Shown one piece after another: positions 1 to 7,817 of a stretch of DNA of 55,575 bases. The number at the start of each line of letters is the position of its first letter. Position 1 is the first letter of the stretch. The notes beneath the pieces were generated by a model. It was not told where the DNA came from. It ran no database searches and saw only the letters and a program-made list of their open reading frames with translations. The DNA is from Streptomyces sp. Ncost-T10-10d. GTDB lineage: Bacteria > Actinomycetota > Actinomycetes > Streptomycetales > Streptomycetaceae. Location: contig NZ_FMDF01000134.1 in assembly GCF_900091955.1 (NCBI RefSeq), forward strand, positions 1 to 55,575, written 5' to 3'. The position numbers and the translations under genes were made by a program.

Positions 1-537
1 ACCGTCGCCCGCCTCACTCGACTCACGGGCGGCACACCGGTGCTGGTCACCGGGGACAACCCGCGCGCCGCCGCCCGCCTGGCCGCCGAGGTCGGCATCG
101 CCGACGTCAGGGCAGGTCTGCTGCCGCAGGACAAGGTGCACACGGTCAAGGTGATGGAGAGCGCCGGCCGGAAGCTGCTCGTGGTCGGGGACGGCGTGAA
201 CGACGCCCCGGCCCTGGCCGCGGCCCACACGGGCATCGCCATGGGCAGGGCCGGCTCCGACCTGGCCCTGGAGACCGCCGACGCCGTCGTCGTCCGCGAC
301 GAACTGGCCACCATCCCCACCGCCGTGGCGCTCTCGCGGCGGTGCCGCCGCCTCGTCGTGCAGAACCTGGTGATCGCGGCCGTCTTCATCACCGGCCTCG
401 TCGTCTGGGACCTGGCCGGCACGCTGCCGCTCCCGCTGGGCGTCGCCGGGCACGAGGGCTCCACCGTCATCGTCGGCCTCAACGGCCTGCGCCTGCTCCG
501 CGACGCCGCCTGGACGCGCGCCGAGCGCGACCGCTGA
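1..537 (+). CDS. Heavy-metal translocating P-type ATPase, C-terminal part
   Basis: The frame is open from the first base, so the gene begins outside the window and only about 178 C-terminal residues are present. They cover the end of the P domain and the last membrane segments. The TGDN motif is followed by the hinge motif GDGVNDAPAL, then GIAMG and ETADAVVV, the usual order in metal (P1B) ATPases. A hydrophobic pair (LVIAAVFITGLVVWDLAG, then LPLPLGVAGHEGST) and NGLRLLR near the end match the CtpC/ZntA/CadA-like C-terminus. These pumps export Cu, Zn, Cd or related ions across the cytoplasmic membrane. The selectivity motif (CPx or similar) lies upstream and cannot be seen. The two downstream genes encode secreted Met/His-rich proteins, which suits copper, but this is inference. 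Confidence 0.9.
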   Translation, partial: TVARLTRLTGGTPVLVTGDNPRAAARLAAEVGIADVRAGLLPQDKVHTVKVMESAGRKLLVVGDGVNDAPALAAAHTGIAMGRAGSDLALETADAVVVRDELATIPTAVALSRRCRRLVVQNLVIAAVFITGLVVWDLAGTLPLPLGVAGHEGSTVIVGLNGLRLLRDAAWTRAERDR

Positions 538-569
538 AGCCGGGGCGGGCGGGGCGGTACGGAACCGGA

Positions 570-585
570 AACCCGGTGGGGGTAT
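570..585. promoter_or_regulatory. Possible CsoR-like operator half-palindrome
   Basis: On the minus strand this reads ATACCCCCACCGGGTT, resembling the ATACCCC-n-GGGGTAT sites bound by copper-sensing CsoR proteins, with an imperfect right half. It lies about 100 bp before the DUF6153 gene and just after the metal ATPase gene. Recognition is by eye only. Confidence 0.25.
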
Positions 586-608
586 CGTCGGGCAGGCATC
601 CCAGGGCC

Positions 609-655
609 CGTCGATCTGTACAACGCGTCGACCACTACGACGCGTCGATCTGTAC
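609..655 (+). repeat. 13-bp direct repeat in the DUF6153 leader
   Basis: CGTCGATCTGTAC occurs exactly at 609-621 and 643-655, a 34-bp period, within 80 bp upstream of the DUF6153 start. It may be a regulator binding pair or a chance duplication. Confidence 0.5.
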
Positions 656-685
656 GACCCGTACGAGCGAGCAAGCGAGGCAGCC

Positions 686-1099
686 GTGGAACGCGGACGG
701 ACACGCACACCGGGAGCGTCCCGGCTGCTTGTGCTCTGTGCCGTCCTGCTCGGGCTGTTCCTCATGCACGGAGCACCCGCGAGCGCCGCGGAGGGCTGCC
801 ACGACGCGATGACCGTCACGGCGGCCGCACCCGCGCAGGCGACCGCCGGCCACGCGGCCATGCGGGCCGGGCACGGTTCCGCTCAGGCGACTGCCGCCAT
901 GCCTGCGATGAACGGCGAGTCGTGCGTATTCACCCATGCCCGTGACCGGGTGCTGCCGCTGCTGATGTCGCTGGGCCTGGCGCTCGTGACGGTCCAGACA
1001 CTCGCCGGGCGCCTCGCGGCCGTACGCGGACCGGCCCGGCGGGGACCGCCGTTGACCGGCCGGGGACTGCTGCTCCAGGTGTGCATCGCGCGGACGTGA
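686..1099 (+). CDS. DUF6153 family secreted/membrane protein
   Basis: This 137-residue protein starts at GTG. Residues 14-34 form an N-terminal hydrophobic segment ending in an ASA-type cleavage site. An extracytoplasmic stretch follows with repeated His and Met (HAAM, GHGS, MPAMNGESC) and a pair of Cys, then a second hydrophobic segment at about 91-112 and a basic tail. The layout matches DUF6153 proteins, which in Streptomyces typically sit directly upstream of a DUF305 gene, as here. The biochemical role is unknown. The Met/His/Cys-rich outer segment and the neighbouring metal ATPase suggest periplasm-side metal (copper) handling, which is inference. Confidence 0.75.
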   Translation: MERGRTRTPGASRLLVLCAVLLGLFLMHGAPASAAEGCHDAMTVTAAAPAQATAGHAAMRAGHGSAQATAAMPAMNGESCVFTHARDRVLPLLMSLGLALVTVQTLAGRLAAVRGPARRGPPLTGRGLLLQVCIART

Positions 1100-1203
1100 C
1101 AGGAATCCGCCGGTCCACGGCCCTTCGAGGCCGGACCGGTTGGACGAGCCTGCCCCTTCCGCGCGCCACGGACGTGGCGCAACCCACCTGGAAAGAACCT
1201 CTG

Positions 1204-1599
1204 ATGTTTGCTTCCCGCCACTTCGCCGCCCGCCGCCGCACCCTCGCGGCCGCCGGCACCCTCGCCGCCCTCGCACTGGCACTGACGGCCTGCGGCTCCT
1301 CCGACGGCTCGAAGTCCGACGGTTCGTCCATGCCCGGCATGGACCACGGCTCGGACGGTTCGGGAATGCCCGGGATGATGTCCGCCAAGGACATGAGCGA
1401 CCTCCGGGCCGCCAAGAGCAAGGACTTCGACAAGAAGTTCGCCCAGCTCATGATCGGCCACCACGAGGGCGCGGTCACCATGGCCGAGGACGAGCAGAAG
1501 AACGGCAGCAACGCCGACGCGAAGAAGCTCGCCGGTGCCGTGATCACGGCCCAGACCGCCGAGATCGAGAAGATGAACAAGATCATCGCCAGGCTCTGA
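1204..1599 (+). CDS. DUF305 domain lipoprotein, possible copper-binding
   Basis: The 131-residue protein starts at ATG 1204; an in-frame upstream extension to 1081 lacks a sensible signal peptide. The N-terminus has an Arg-rich stretch and hydrophobic core ending in a lipobox (LTAC), so it should be a lipoprotein on the outer face of the membrane. A Met-rich linker (MPGMDHG, MPGMM) precedes the DUF305 core with MIGHHEGAVTMAEDE and the closing helix ending KMNKII. DUF305 proteins are ferritin-like helical bundles; the cyanobacterial copper chaperone CopM contains this domain. With DUF6153 upstream and a metal P-type ATPase before that, a copper-handling unit is plausible. The spacing to DUF6153 (about 105 bp) allows co-transcription. 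Confidence 0.88.
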   Translation: MFASRHFAARRRTLAAAGTLAALALALTACGSSDGSKSDGSSMPGMDHGSDGSGMPGMMSAKDMSDLRAAKSKDFDKKFAQLMIGHHEGAVTMAEDEQKNGSNADAKKLAGAVITAQTAEIEKMNKIIARL

Positions 1600-1607
1600 C
1601 TCCTGGC

Positions 1608-1649
1608 AGGGGGTGCGGGCCTTTGTCATGCTGAAGGCTTGCACCCCTT
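1608..1649 (+). terminator. Hairpin terminator after the DUF305 gene
   Basis: AGGGGGTGCGGGCCTT (1608-1623) pairs with AAGGCTTGCACCCCTT (1634-1649), allowing G-U pairs, around a 10-nt loop. It starts 9 bp after the stop codon. Confidence 0.75.
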
Positions 1650-1654
1650 CCTGT

Positions 1655-1692
1655 ACGTACGAGGGGCCGGACAAGCCCGGCCTCTCGTACGT
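1655..1692 (-). terminator. Second hairpin terminator, for the ABC-F-like gene
   Basis: ACGTACGAGGGGCCGG (1655-1670) pairs with CCGGCCTCTCGTACGT (1677-1692) with one G-U pair and a 6-nt loop. It lies 11 bp beyond the stop of the minus-strand ATPase gene, so the convergent genes each have a hairpin. Confidence 0.75.
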
Positions 1693-1702
1693 CCGCGGCC
1701 AC

Positions 1703-2425
1703 TCAGTCCGCTTCCGGTGTTGCGAGCAGGTCGCCCACCTCCTCCACGGTGGTGTCCCGGAGCTCCTCCGCGAGGAGCAGCCAACGGGTGATACCGACCG
1801 ATTCGAGGAACGGCAGGTCGTGGCTGGCGATCAGCAGCGCGCCCTCGTAGGAATCGAGTGCGCTGGTCAGCTGTCGCACGCTGGCGATGCCGAGATTGTT
1901 GGTCGGTTCGTCCAGCAGGAGAACTTCGGGATGCTCCAGCAGCAGTGCGGCAAGGCGCAGCAGGACGGTCTCCCCGCCGGACATCTGGCCCACGGTGCGG
2001 TCCAGTTCGACATCGCCGAGTCCGAGTGACCCCAGTGTCGCGAGGGCTCGTTCCTCGACGTCCCAGTCGTCGCCGATCGTCTCGAAGTGTTTCTTGTCCA
2101 CATCCCCGGCATCGATGGCGCGCAGCGCATCGCGCCGCCCGGCGATGCCCAGGGCCTCGTCCACACGCAGCGTCGTGTCGAGGGTGATGTTCTGAGGGAG
2201 GTGGGCGAGGCTGCCACCGACGGTCACCGAGCCCTGGGAGGGGTGCAGTTGGCCTGCCAGCAGGCGCAGAAGTGTCGACTTGCCGGCGCCGTTGGTCCCG
2301 ACGAGACCGGTGCGGCCGCGGCCGATGCTGAGGGAGAGCCCGTCGAGGACGGTCGTGCCGTCCGGCCACTGGAAGGACAGGGCGGAGCAGGTCAGAGAGG
2401 CGCTGGGGGTGGTGGGTGTCGCCAT
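1703..2425 (-). CDS. Half-size ABC-F-like ATP-binding protein
   Basis: The protein is 240 residues with one nucleotide-binding domain: Walker A GTNGAGKST (43-51), signature MSGGE (148-152), Walker B VLLLDEPTNNL (168-178) and H-loop ASHD (200-203). It has no membrane segments. The sequence style (SFQWPDG, GDDWDVEERALATL) is that of Streptomyces ABC-F proteins, ribosome-acting ATPases normally of 500-600 residues with two such domains; this one stops after one. The D-loop Asp that normally follows DEPTNNL is Gly (LGIAS). The N-terminal two thirds resemble the first domain of ABC-F proteins and the tail (RQLTSAL, FLESVGITRWL) resembles the end of the second. A hybrid made by internal deletion is therefore possible. 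GAGGAT precedes the ATG. It may be inactive or may act as a dimer. Confidence 0.82.
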   Translation of the reverse strand: MATPTTPSASLTCSALSFQWPDGTTVLDGLSLSIGRGRTGLVGTNGAGKSTLLRLLAGQLHPSQGSVTVGGSLAHLPQNITLDTTLRVDEALGIAGRRDALRAIDAGDVDKKHFETIGDDWDVEERALATLGSLGLGDVELDRTVGQMSGGETVLLRLAALLLEHPEVLLLDEPTNNLGIASVRQLTSALDSYEGALLIASHDLPFLESVGITRWLLLAEELRDTTVEEVGDLLATPEAD

Positions 2426-3107
2426 GGTGATCCTCGCAGTCGCAAGCGCGGTGAATGGGGGCTTCGCATGCGAGCACCACGCAGCGACCGAACCGAGAGG
2501 GAGGTGCGGCGGTCCGAAAAATCGAAGGACGGCTCATGCACCGAGGTCGCATCCACGCGGGGTCACGGGCAGGACTGAACACTGCCACTGCGTGACGGGC
2601 GTACGGCTGAAGCCGTACGGCGCGATGATCGCGAACCTCAGATGCGCAACGTCCACCTCTATCGGAGACAACAGAGCCGTTGAAAACGGTAACGACCCGG
2701 ATGGCGAAAGGCAAAGCTCGATGTCGCGCGGGGGGAGCGCGACGAGCGGCCCGCGGACCGGTCGGTCGGGAGGTCGTGGAGTCCTGTCGGGTGTGGTCGT
2801 CCTGAGAGGGCCCGGACCACCGCACAAATGTCCAAGTATGAGTGATTTGCTTAGAGATGATCTCTTGGTCAATAAAGAGGTATTTAGGGAGAGTTGCGAC
2901 TCTCGGGCGCTGACCGAATTGCCTGTTTTGTGAATCTCGTGGTGTGAGTCACATTCAGAGTTCAAGATGCCGTGGCGCGCTGCCCGGTTCCCTTCTGTGG
3001 GGGGAAATTCGGCTTCGCGGTGTGAAGTGGATTACTGCCAATTCCGCGATTCGATCTTGCGAATGAATTGTGATCCAAAAATGGGGGCTTGTTCCTTTCG
3101 GCGTTTC
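2426..3107. other. Gene-free region with an AT-rich half
   Basis: No convincing gene is seen. The open frames here lack domain sense and ribosome sites. Bases from about 2820 to 3100 are clearly richer in A/T than the surroundings. They contain a perfect 13-bp palindrome AGAGATGATCTCT (2853-2865) and a perfect 11-bp one, TGTGAGTCACA (2943-2953). The stretch probably holds the promoter of the riboswitch-controlled LysM gene and that of the minus-strand ATPase gene. Confidence 0.5.
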
Positions 3108-3302
3108 TCGCCTACGGTCACCGTCAATCCGGACGGAACGCCGAATCCTGCCGCCGTCCGGCAATCCGACCACTCATGTACGGCAGGAACGGGGGACCCA
3201 GGTAAGCCGCCGATCCGGTATCCGGAACGGCTCGGGGTGAAGCCGCATTCGCCTGCGGCCGGACGTCTCCAGTCCGAACCCGACAGCTCACCTCGTAGGC
3301 GA
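3108..3302 (+). promoter_or_regulatory. ydaO-type cyclic di-AMP riboswitch
   Basis: The segment has the conserved blocks of the ydaO/yuaA class: GGGGGACCCA (3191-3200), CGGGGTGAAGCCGC (about 3233-3246) and the late block with CAGTCCGAACCCGACAGCTC (about 3270-3289). The closing P1 stem is visible as TCGCCTAC (3108-3115) pairing perfectly with GTAGGCGA (3295-3302). The ribosome-binding site GGAGAGG begins two bases after P1 and the LysM gene starts at 3319. In Streptomyces this class sits in front of rpf and other cell-wall hydrolase genes and lowers expression when cyclic di-AMP is high. The role here follows from family knowledge. Confidence 0.92.
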
Positions 3303-3318
3303 CGGAGAGGAATTCGCT

Positions 3319-4056
3319 ATGTCTGCTACGGGTAACCACCGTCGTCGTAAGTCCACTTCGCTGACCCGCGGTCTCATCGTCGCGACCACGGGCGGAGCCG
3401 CTCTCGTGCTTCCGCTGGTCGGTGCCGGCTTCGCGTCGGCCGCGCCGGCGCAGTCCAAGGCCGCGGCGGCGACCGTCGCCACCGTCAAGGAAAAGACCGG
3501 GCAGAAGGCCGCGCCCACCATCTATTCCGTGATCGCCGGCGATACCCTCTCGAAGATCGCGCGTGGGCATTCGCTCAGCGGTGGCTGGCAGAAGCTGTAC
3601 AAGGACAATCGAGAGATCATCGGCGACAACCCCGCGGACATTCGCCCGGGCATGAAGCTGACAATCGGTGCCCAGGCCGATTCCAAGACTTCCGCGACTA
3701 CCACTGCCGCCCCGGCTGCGACGCCCACGACGTTCACGAACGATCTGGACGGCTGGATCAAGGAGTCGCTGGCCGTCATGGCCAAGCACGGTATCCCCGG
3801 CAGCTACAACGGAATCCACCGCAACGTCATGCGCGAGTCCTCCGGCAACCCCCTGGCCATCAACAACTGGGACTCGAACGCCGCCAAGGGCACGCCGTCC
3901 AAGGGCCTCCTCCAGATCATCGACCCCACGTTCCGTGCCTACCACGTGCCCGGCACGCCGATGGACAGCTACGACCCGATCGCCAACATCACCGCAGCGT
4001 GCAACTACGCCGCCGACAAGTACGGCTCCATCGACAACGTGTTCGGGGCCTACTGA
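3319..4056 (+). CDS. LysM and SLT-type transglycosylase domain secreted protein
   Basis: The 245-residue protein has an Arg/Lys-rich N-terminus, a hydrophobic signal segment (about 19-40) and an AxA cleavage site near ASAAPA. A LysM domain follows (about 67-115: YSVIAGDTLSKIA, GDNPADIRPGMKL). After a Thr/Ala-rich linker comes a transglycosylase-like domain (about 140-245) with the putative catalytic Glu in RESSGNP, then AINNWDSNA, SKGLLQIIDPTF and the closing CNYAADKYGSIDNVF. The protein should bind peptidoglycan through LysM and cleave glycan strands outside the cell, as in growth and spore germination. It lies directly under a cyclic di-AMP riboswitch and is followed by a strong hairpin, so it is a single-gene unit. 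Confidence 0.93.
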   Translation: MSATGNHRRRKSTSLTRGLIVATTGGAALVLPLVGAGFASAAPAQSKAAAATVATVKEKTGQKAAPTIYSVIAGDTLSKIARGHSLSGGWQKLYKDNREIIGDNPADIRPGMKLTIGAQADSKTSATTTAAPAATPTTFTNDLDGWIKESLAVMAKHGIPGSYNGIHRNVMRESSGNPLAINNWDSNAAKGTPSKGLLQIIDPTFRAYHVPGTPMDSYDPIANITAACNYAADKYGSIDNVFGAY

Positions 4057-4084
4057 CGCACAGCAGCGCCGATGGCGGTTCAGT

Positions 4085-4140
4085 ACCGACGGGTGGCGAG
4101 GGGCCCAACAGACCCCTCGGAAGGGGCCGCACCCGTCGGT
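4085..4140 (+). terminator. Long hairpin terminator after the LysM gene
   Basis: ACCGACGGGTG (4085-4095) pairs perfectly with CACCCGTCGGT (4130-4140). Inside it CGAGGGG (4097-4103) pairs with CCCCTCG (4113-4119). No T-run follows, which is common in Streptomyces. Confidence 0.75.
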
Positions 4141-4192
4141 CAGGGACCGCCTTTCGGCCGTTCACCCGCGTGGACAGTATGCGGAGGCGACG

Positions 4193-4843
4193 TCATGCGG
4201 GGCGTCGGCGGGAGCCGGGAACGGTCACATGGCCGGCGAGCCAGGAGAGCAGGGGCTGCAACTCCTCCGCCGCTCGGAGCACGGTGTCGACCAACGCCGG
4301 CGTGTGCTGCGCGCAGTCCCCACCGAGCGGACGGGCAGCGGAGACCGAGCGGTACCGGAGCAGGTCGGCACGGGGATGGCCGGGGTCATGGCCGCGCGGC
4401 ATGCGCTTCATGGTGTCACCGGTGATCTCGTACCCCTGAGCCCCCAGCGATTCGATGGCGCGCACCAGCTCGGGGCCACTGCCCTGCGCGGCAACGGCCG
4501 TGCGGAACAACGGGACCTGCCCCGGGTCCGGGTAGGTCCAGCCGCCCTTGATCCGGAGCCCGTCGAGGTCGAAGCGGAGGCCGATCTCGACGTTGCGAGC
4601 GATCCGGATCACTGCCACTTGGTGCTGCCACCACCACGGGTCCTTGCGGAACCCCCAGACGGAGAAGTCTTCGTACGCATGGTCCGCGTCGGCCACATCG
4701 TTCAGCAACGCGATCATGGGCTGCCGTACGAGACGCTCCCGTTCTTTGCGGCGCTTCTCGCGAGCTTCTTGCGAGGGCATGCCCTCCAACTGCAGAAGCA
4801 GCTCGAACGCTTGCTCTGTCCAGCCGCTGAATGCTCTTCTCAC
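4193..4843 (-). CDS. DUF2461-family protein
   Basis: About 216 residues from GTG 4843, with AGGAT about 9 bases upstream. A longer frame to 4915 adds an Arg-rich stretch without domain character. Recognisable DUF2461 features are the start FSGWTEQAFELLLQL, the Trp-rich central strand (FSVWGFRKDPWWW), then DGLRIKGGWTYPDPGQVPLFR, GYEITGDTMKRMPRG and the end LLSWLAGHV. The family is widespread and structurally characterised only as a conserved fold; no reaction is established. The protein is soluble with no signal peptide. It ends 53 bp from the LysM terminator, converging on it. Confidence 0.75.
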   Translation of the reverse strand: MRRAFSGWTEQAFELLLQLEGMPSQEAREKRRKERERLVRQPMIALLNDVADADHAYEDFSVWGFRKDPWWWQHQVAVIRIARNVEIGLRFDLDGLRIKGGWTYPDPGQVPLFRTAVAAQGSGPELVRAIESLGAQGYEITGDTMKRMPRGHDPGHPRADLLRYRSVSAARPLGGDCAQHTPALVDTVLRAAEELQPLLSWLAGHVTVPGSRRRPA

Positions 4844-4963
4844 GCAAGGGATCCTAGTGATCCGGGACCGGTGCGCGAGCCGGGCCCGAAGCCGAAACCG
4901 TGCGCTGCCTGCCATCCGGTGATCCGGACCGCAACGCCCGGAGCGCGCCCGCCGACGCAGCCC

Positions 4964-5281
4964 TCACTCCTGGGCGCTCCCCGTCGGCTGCTCCGGCTTC
5001 TGTGGCGGAGGCCTCGGCACCGTGGCCGCCGCCCCCTCCCGGACGGACTCCACCACCGCCTCGTGAAGGCGCCGGCTGTCGTCCTCCGAGCAGCACGGCA
5101 CCGGGCTGCCCGACATGGTGAACCAGTCGATCGCACCCGTGTACTGCACAGTGACCTGGGCCGTGTCATCGGCCCAGGTCGTGTGAACGGTCAGGTCTCC
5201 GGACAGGACGCCGACCTCCTCCGTGAGCACGCCACCGTGCCCGGAGAACACACCGCGAGTCGTCCATGACGCCCAAGCCAT
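4964..5281 (-). CDS. Small conserved hypothetical protein
   Basis: A 105-residue frame starting with ATG. It has good Streptomyces codon pattern, a beta-rich core (GDLTVHTTWADDTAQVTVQYTGAIDWFTMSG) and a terminal helix (LHEAVVESVREG) followed by a Pro-rich tail. No family with known function is recognised. It has no signal peptide or membrane segment. The gene lies 120 bp upstream of the DUF2461 gene on the same strand and may share a transcript with it. Confidence 0.6.
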   Translation of the reverse strand: MAWASWTTRGVFSGHGGVLTEEVGVLSGDLTVHTTWADDTAQVTVQYTGAIDWFTMSGSPVPCCSEDDSRRLHEAVVESVREGAAATVPRPPPQKPEQPTGSAQE

Positions 5282-5631
5282 GACTCCAGGCTGGCATCAA
5301 GACCGTGGATGCGCGACCCGCGGCCATCCGTGCATCGCGGCGCTCCGGGACGTCCGCACCCTTCCGGGATTTGGAATGGACGAAACTTTGCACCGGTCCC
5401 TGCTGCGGTTCCCGCACCCGCCGATCCCCAAAGAATGACGCGCTCTTAACGCCAAATCGTCAGATCTGCTCGCTGAAACAACGAATTCCGAAGGTGAACA
5501 GCTCTTGACCTGCGGAACTCGTCAGGATTGCATGTCGCGCTGGGAGCGACGAAACCACTCACCACGTCCTCGTCTGGAGGCGATACCGCTCCCGCGCTCA
5601 GAACACCGCACCTGTTGATCGGAATCGCACG
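5282..5631. other. Intergenic region before the permease gene
   Basis: No gene is seen in these 350 bases. A relatively AT-rich stretch (about 5440-5530) with a TTGACC box (5505-5510) probably includes the permease promoter, but no convincing -10 box can be paired with it. Confidence 0.4.
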
Positions 5632-7029
5632 ATGACCGAAACGCTCAGCGCTCCCCAGGCGCTCGCCCCAGCGACCGGCCCCACTCCACAGAAGCTCAAG
5701 CGTTCCATCGGCGTCGTGGGCGGGACGCTGCTCACGCTCTCCTGCGTGACGCCCGCTTCGACCCTCTTCGTGGTCGTACCCGACCTGTTCTCCAGCCTGG
5801 GCACGTACACCGCCCTCACCATCGCCATCGGCTCGCTGCTCTGTATCGCGGTCGCCTTCTGTTACTCGGAGCTGGGCACCCTCATACCGAGCGCGGGAGG
5901 TGAGTACGCCATGGTGTCGACCATGGCGGGACGGCTGGCCGGATGGCTCGTCTTCGTGCTCTCCCTGCTGGTCGTGATGATCGTGCCCCCGGTCATCGCC
6001 ATGGGAACGGCCGACTATCTCGCTCCCGTCGTGCACATTCCGGCTCCCGCCGCGGGCGCCGGGGTCATGGTCCTCGCCACCCTCGCCGGCCTCCTGGACC
6101 TGCGCGCCAACGCGTGGATCACCGGGATCTTCCTCGTCCTCGAAGTGATCGCGGCGGGTGTCGTCGCCGTTCTCGGCTTCGCGCACTCCGAGCGCGGGGC
6201 CTCAGCACTGGTGCACGGGTCGGTCGCCTCGTCGGGCAGCACGACCTCCACGGTCACCGCGATGATGGTGGTCTCCGGGCTCGCGATCGCGCTCTTCATC
6301 ACCCAGGGCTTCTCCACGGCCGTCTACCTCTCGGAGGAGCTGGAGAACCCGCGGCGCAACGTGGCCCGCACCGTGCTCGCCACCCTCGCCATCTCCACCG
6401 CGGTCATCCTCGTCCCGGTCATCGCCATCACGCTGGGCGCCCCGGACCTCGCGGCCCTGACCTCGGGCGACCTCAACACCATGGTCGCCGCCTGGTCGAA
6501 CTCGGCCGTCGGTACGTTCGTCAGCCTCTGCGTGGCCCTCGCGATCATCAACGCGGGCATCGTCATGGTCATCCAGAACTCACGGGTCCTGTTCGCCTCC
6601 GCCCGTGACAAGGCGTGGCCCGAGCCGATCAACAACGCCCTGTCCCGACTCGGCCGGTTCGGCTCCCCGTGGGTGGCGACCCTGGTAGTCGGCGTCCCCG
6701 GCGCGGCGCTCTGCTTCGTCAACCTCGATACCCTGTACGGCGTCACCGGCGTCTCCGTCACCGGCATGTACCTGCTGGTCGCGGTCGCCGCCCTGCTCTG
6801 CCGCCGCGGCACGCACCGCGAGGCACCGGCCTGGCGCATGCCCCTGTGGCCTGCGATTCCCGTACTGCTCATCGCCGTGCTCGCCTACATCCTGACCCAG
6901 CAGGAGACCGAGTACCTGCTGTGGACCGGTGGGATCACAGCTGTCGCCACGCTCTACTGGGCGCTGTATCTGCGTCCCCGCCGGGAGACCCGCTGGCTGG
7001 TCAGCATTCCGGAGGACGCGCAGTCCTGA
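5632..7029 (+). CDS. APC-family amino-acid permease
   Basis: The 465-residue membrane protein has about 12 hydrophobic segments. The first (about 30-50) carries VGGTLLTLSCVTPASTLFV and the next the LGTLIPSAGGEYAMV motif typical of APC transporters. Later come TQGFSTAVYLSEELENPRRNVART, the family's TM6 to loop signature with the E-x-PRR motif, and a RDKAWPEP loop before TM9. Such permeases move amino acids or polyamines into the cell with protons. The substrate cannot be told. No catabolic genes are adjacent, so the gene appears to stand alone on its own transcript. Confidence 0.87.
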   Translation: MTETLSAPQALAPATGPTPQKLKRSIGVVGGTLLTLSCVTPASTLFVVVPDLFSSLGTYTALTIAIGSLLCIAVAFCYSELGTLIPSAGGEYAMVSTMAGRLAGWLVFVLSLLVVMIVPPVIAMGTADYLAPVVHIPAPAAGAGVMVLATLAGLLDLRANAWITGIFLVLEVIAAGVVAVLGFAHSERGASALVHGSVASSGSTTSTVTAMMVVSGLAIALFITQGFSTAVYLSEELENPRRNVARTVLATLAISTAVILVPVIAITLGAPDLAALTSGDLNTMVAAWSNSAVGTFVSLCVALAIINAGIVMVIQNSRVLFASARDKAWPEPINNALSRLGRFGSPWVATLVVGVPGAALCFVNLDTLYGVTGVSVTGMYLLVAVAALLCRRGTHREAPAWRMPLWPAIPVLLIAVLAYILTQQETEYLLWTGGITAVATLYWALYLRPRRETRWLVSIPEDAQS

Positions 7030-7084
7030 CGGATGACCGGGACTCGCGACCCGCATCCGGCACTCTGCCCGGCCCGCTGAGCCG

Positions 7085-7620
7085 TCACCCCGGACAGGCC
7101 GGGGCGACGGCGGAGGTCATCAGCCGGCGGGCCGCACCGGGACCGTCGGCCGGGACGGTCCACAGGTCCGAGCCGTAGTCGCCGGGGAGGGTGTGGACGA
7201 GGGCGGAGTCGTCCGCCCACACCGCATGGTCGTCGATGTTGCGCTGCTCGGCGGTCGCGAGCTGCGACACGCGGCACGGTAGGGCCTGCCGTCCCTGGCG
7301 ACGGTGTACGTCTCCAGGTTGCCGTCGCTCGCACAGGTGTCCTGAAGCGCGCCGTGCGGGCCTGCAGACAGATGCCGGTACCGGCGGCCGCGTGGAAGCG
7401 CGGGCACTTGACGCCGGACACGGTTCGCGCACCGTCCGGGCCGGACGGCGGGCACGACGGCGATCTCGTCGCGGTGCGGGCCCCAGGCCAGGTCCCGTAC
7501 CAGCAACTGACGGTCTCCAGCCGTCCGGAGCGAGACGGTACCGCTCCGGACGGCTGGACCACCCGCCTGCTCCTGGTCGCACCTGGCGGACCGGCCCGCG
7601 GCACGCATGAAGAGCAGGCA
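7085..7620 (-). pseudogene. Decayed TolB-like beta-propeller secreted protein
   Basis: Three pieces of one recognisable protein occur in different minus-strand frames. An N-proximal piece reads LLVRDLAWGPHRDEIAVVP (about 7460-7520), the next SGVKCPRFHAAAGTGICLQ (about 7370-7430), and a C-terminal piece NIDDHAVWADDSALVHTLPG and SDLWTVPADGPGAARRLM (about 7090-7240). In intact Streptomyces TolB-like proteins these are separated by about 200 residues that are absent here. The gene has therefore suffered an internal deletion plus frameshifts and cannot make a functional product. The family assignment is from memory of the conserved phrases. Confidence 0.6.
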
Positions 7621-7817
7621 AACCATTTCCCACCGTTCTGCCGCCCGGTGGACGGACCACACTGCCCCCGCAGTGGCCCGGTCACGCTGCTCTCCCAGGG
7701 GCCCGATCGCCTGACCGGGGACGATCTGTCGGCCCGGCGACGAAGCCGGCACACCCATGGACCATCAAGGTGGGACCAGGACATCGCGACATCGTCGGAA
7801 TACGGAGCCGGAGCGAG

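Noticed and set aside
2943..2953. TGTGAGTCACA as a Crp site
   Set aside because: The half-sites match the enteric Crp half-site but the 1-bp spacing is wrong, and the Streptomyces Crp consensus differs; kept only as a palindrome.
2534..2965. Minus-strand frame of 143 codons in the AT-rich region
   Set aside because: No ribosome site, no conserved pattern, codon use unlike the other genes; it overlaps probable regulatory DNA.
5505..5533. TTGACC and TTGCAT as a permease promoter
   Set aside because: The spacing is right, but the second box matches the -10 consensus at only three of six positions.
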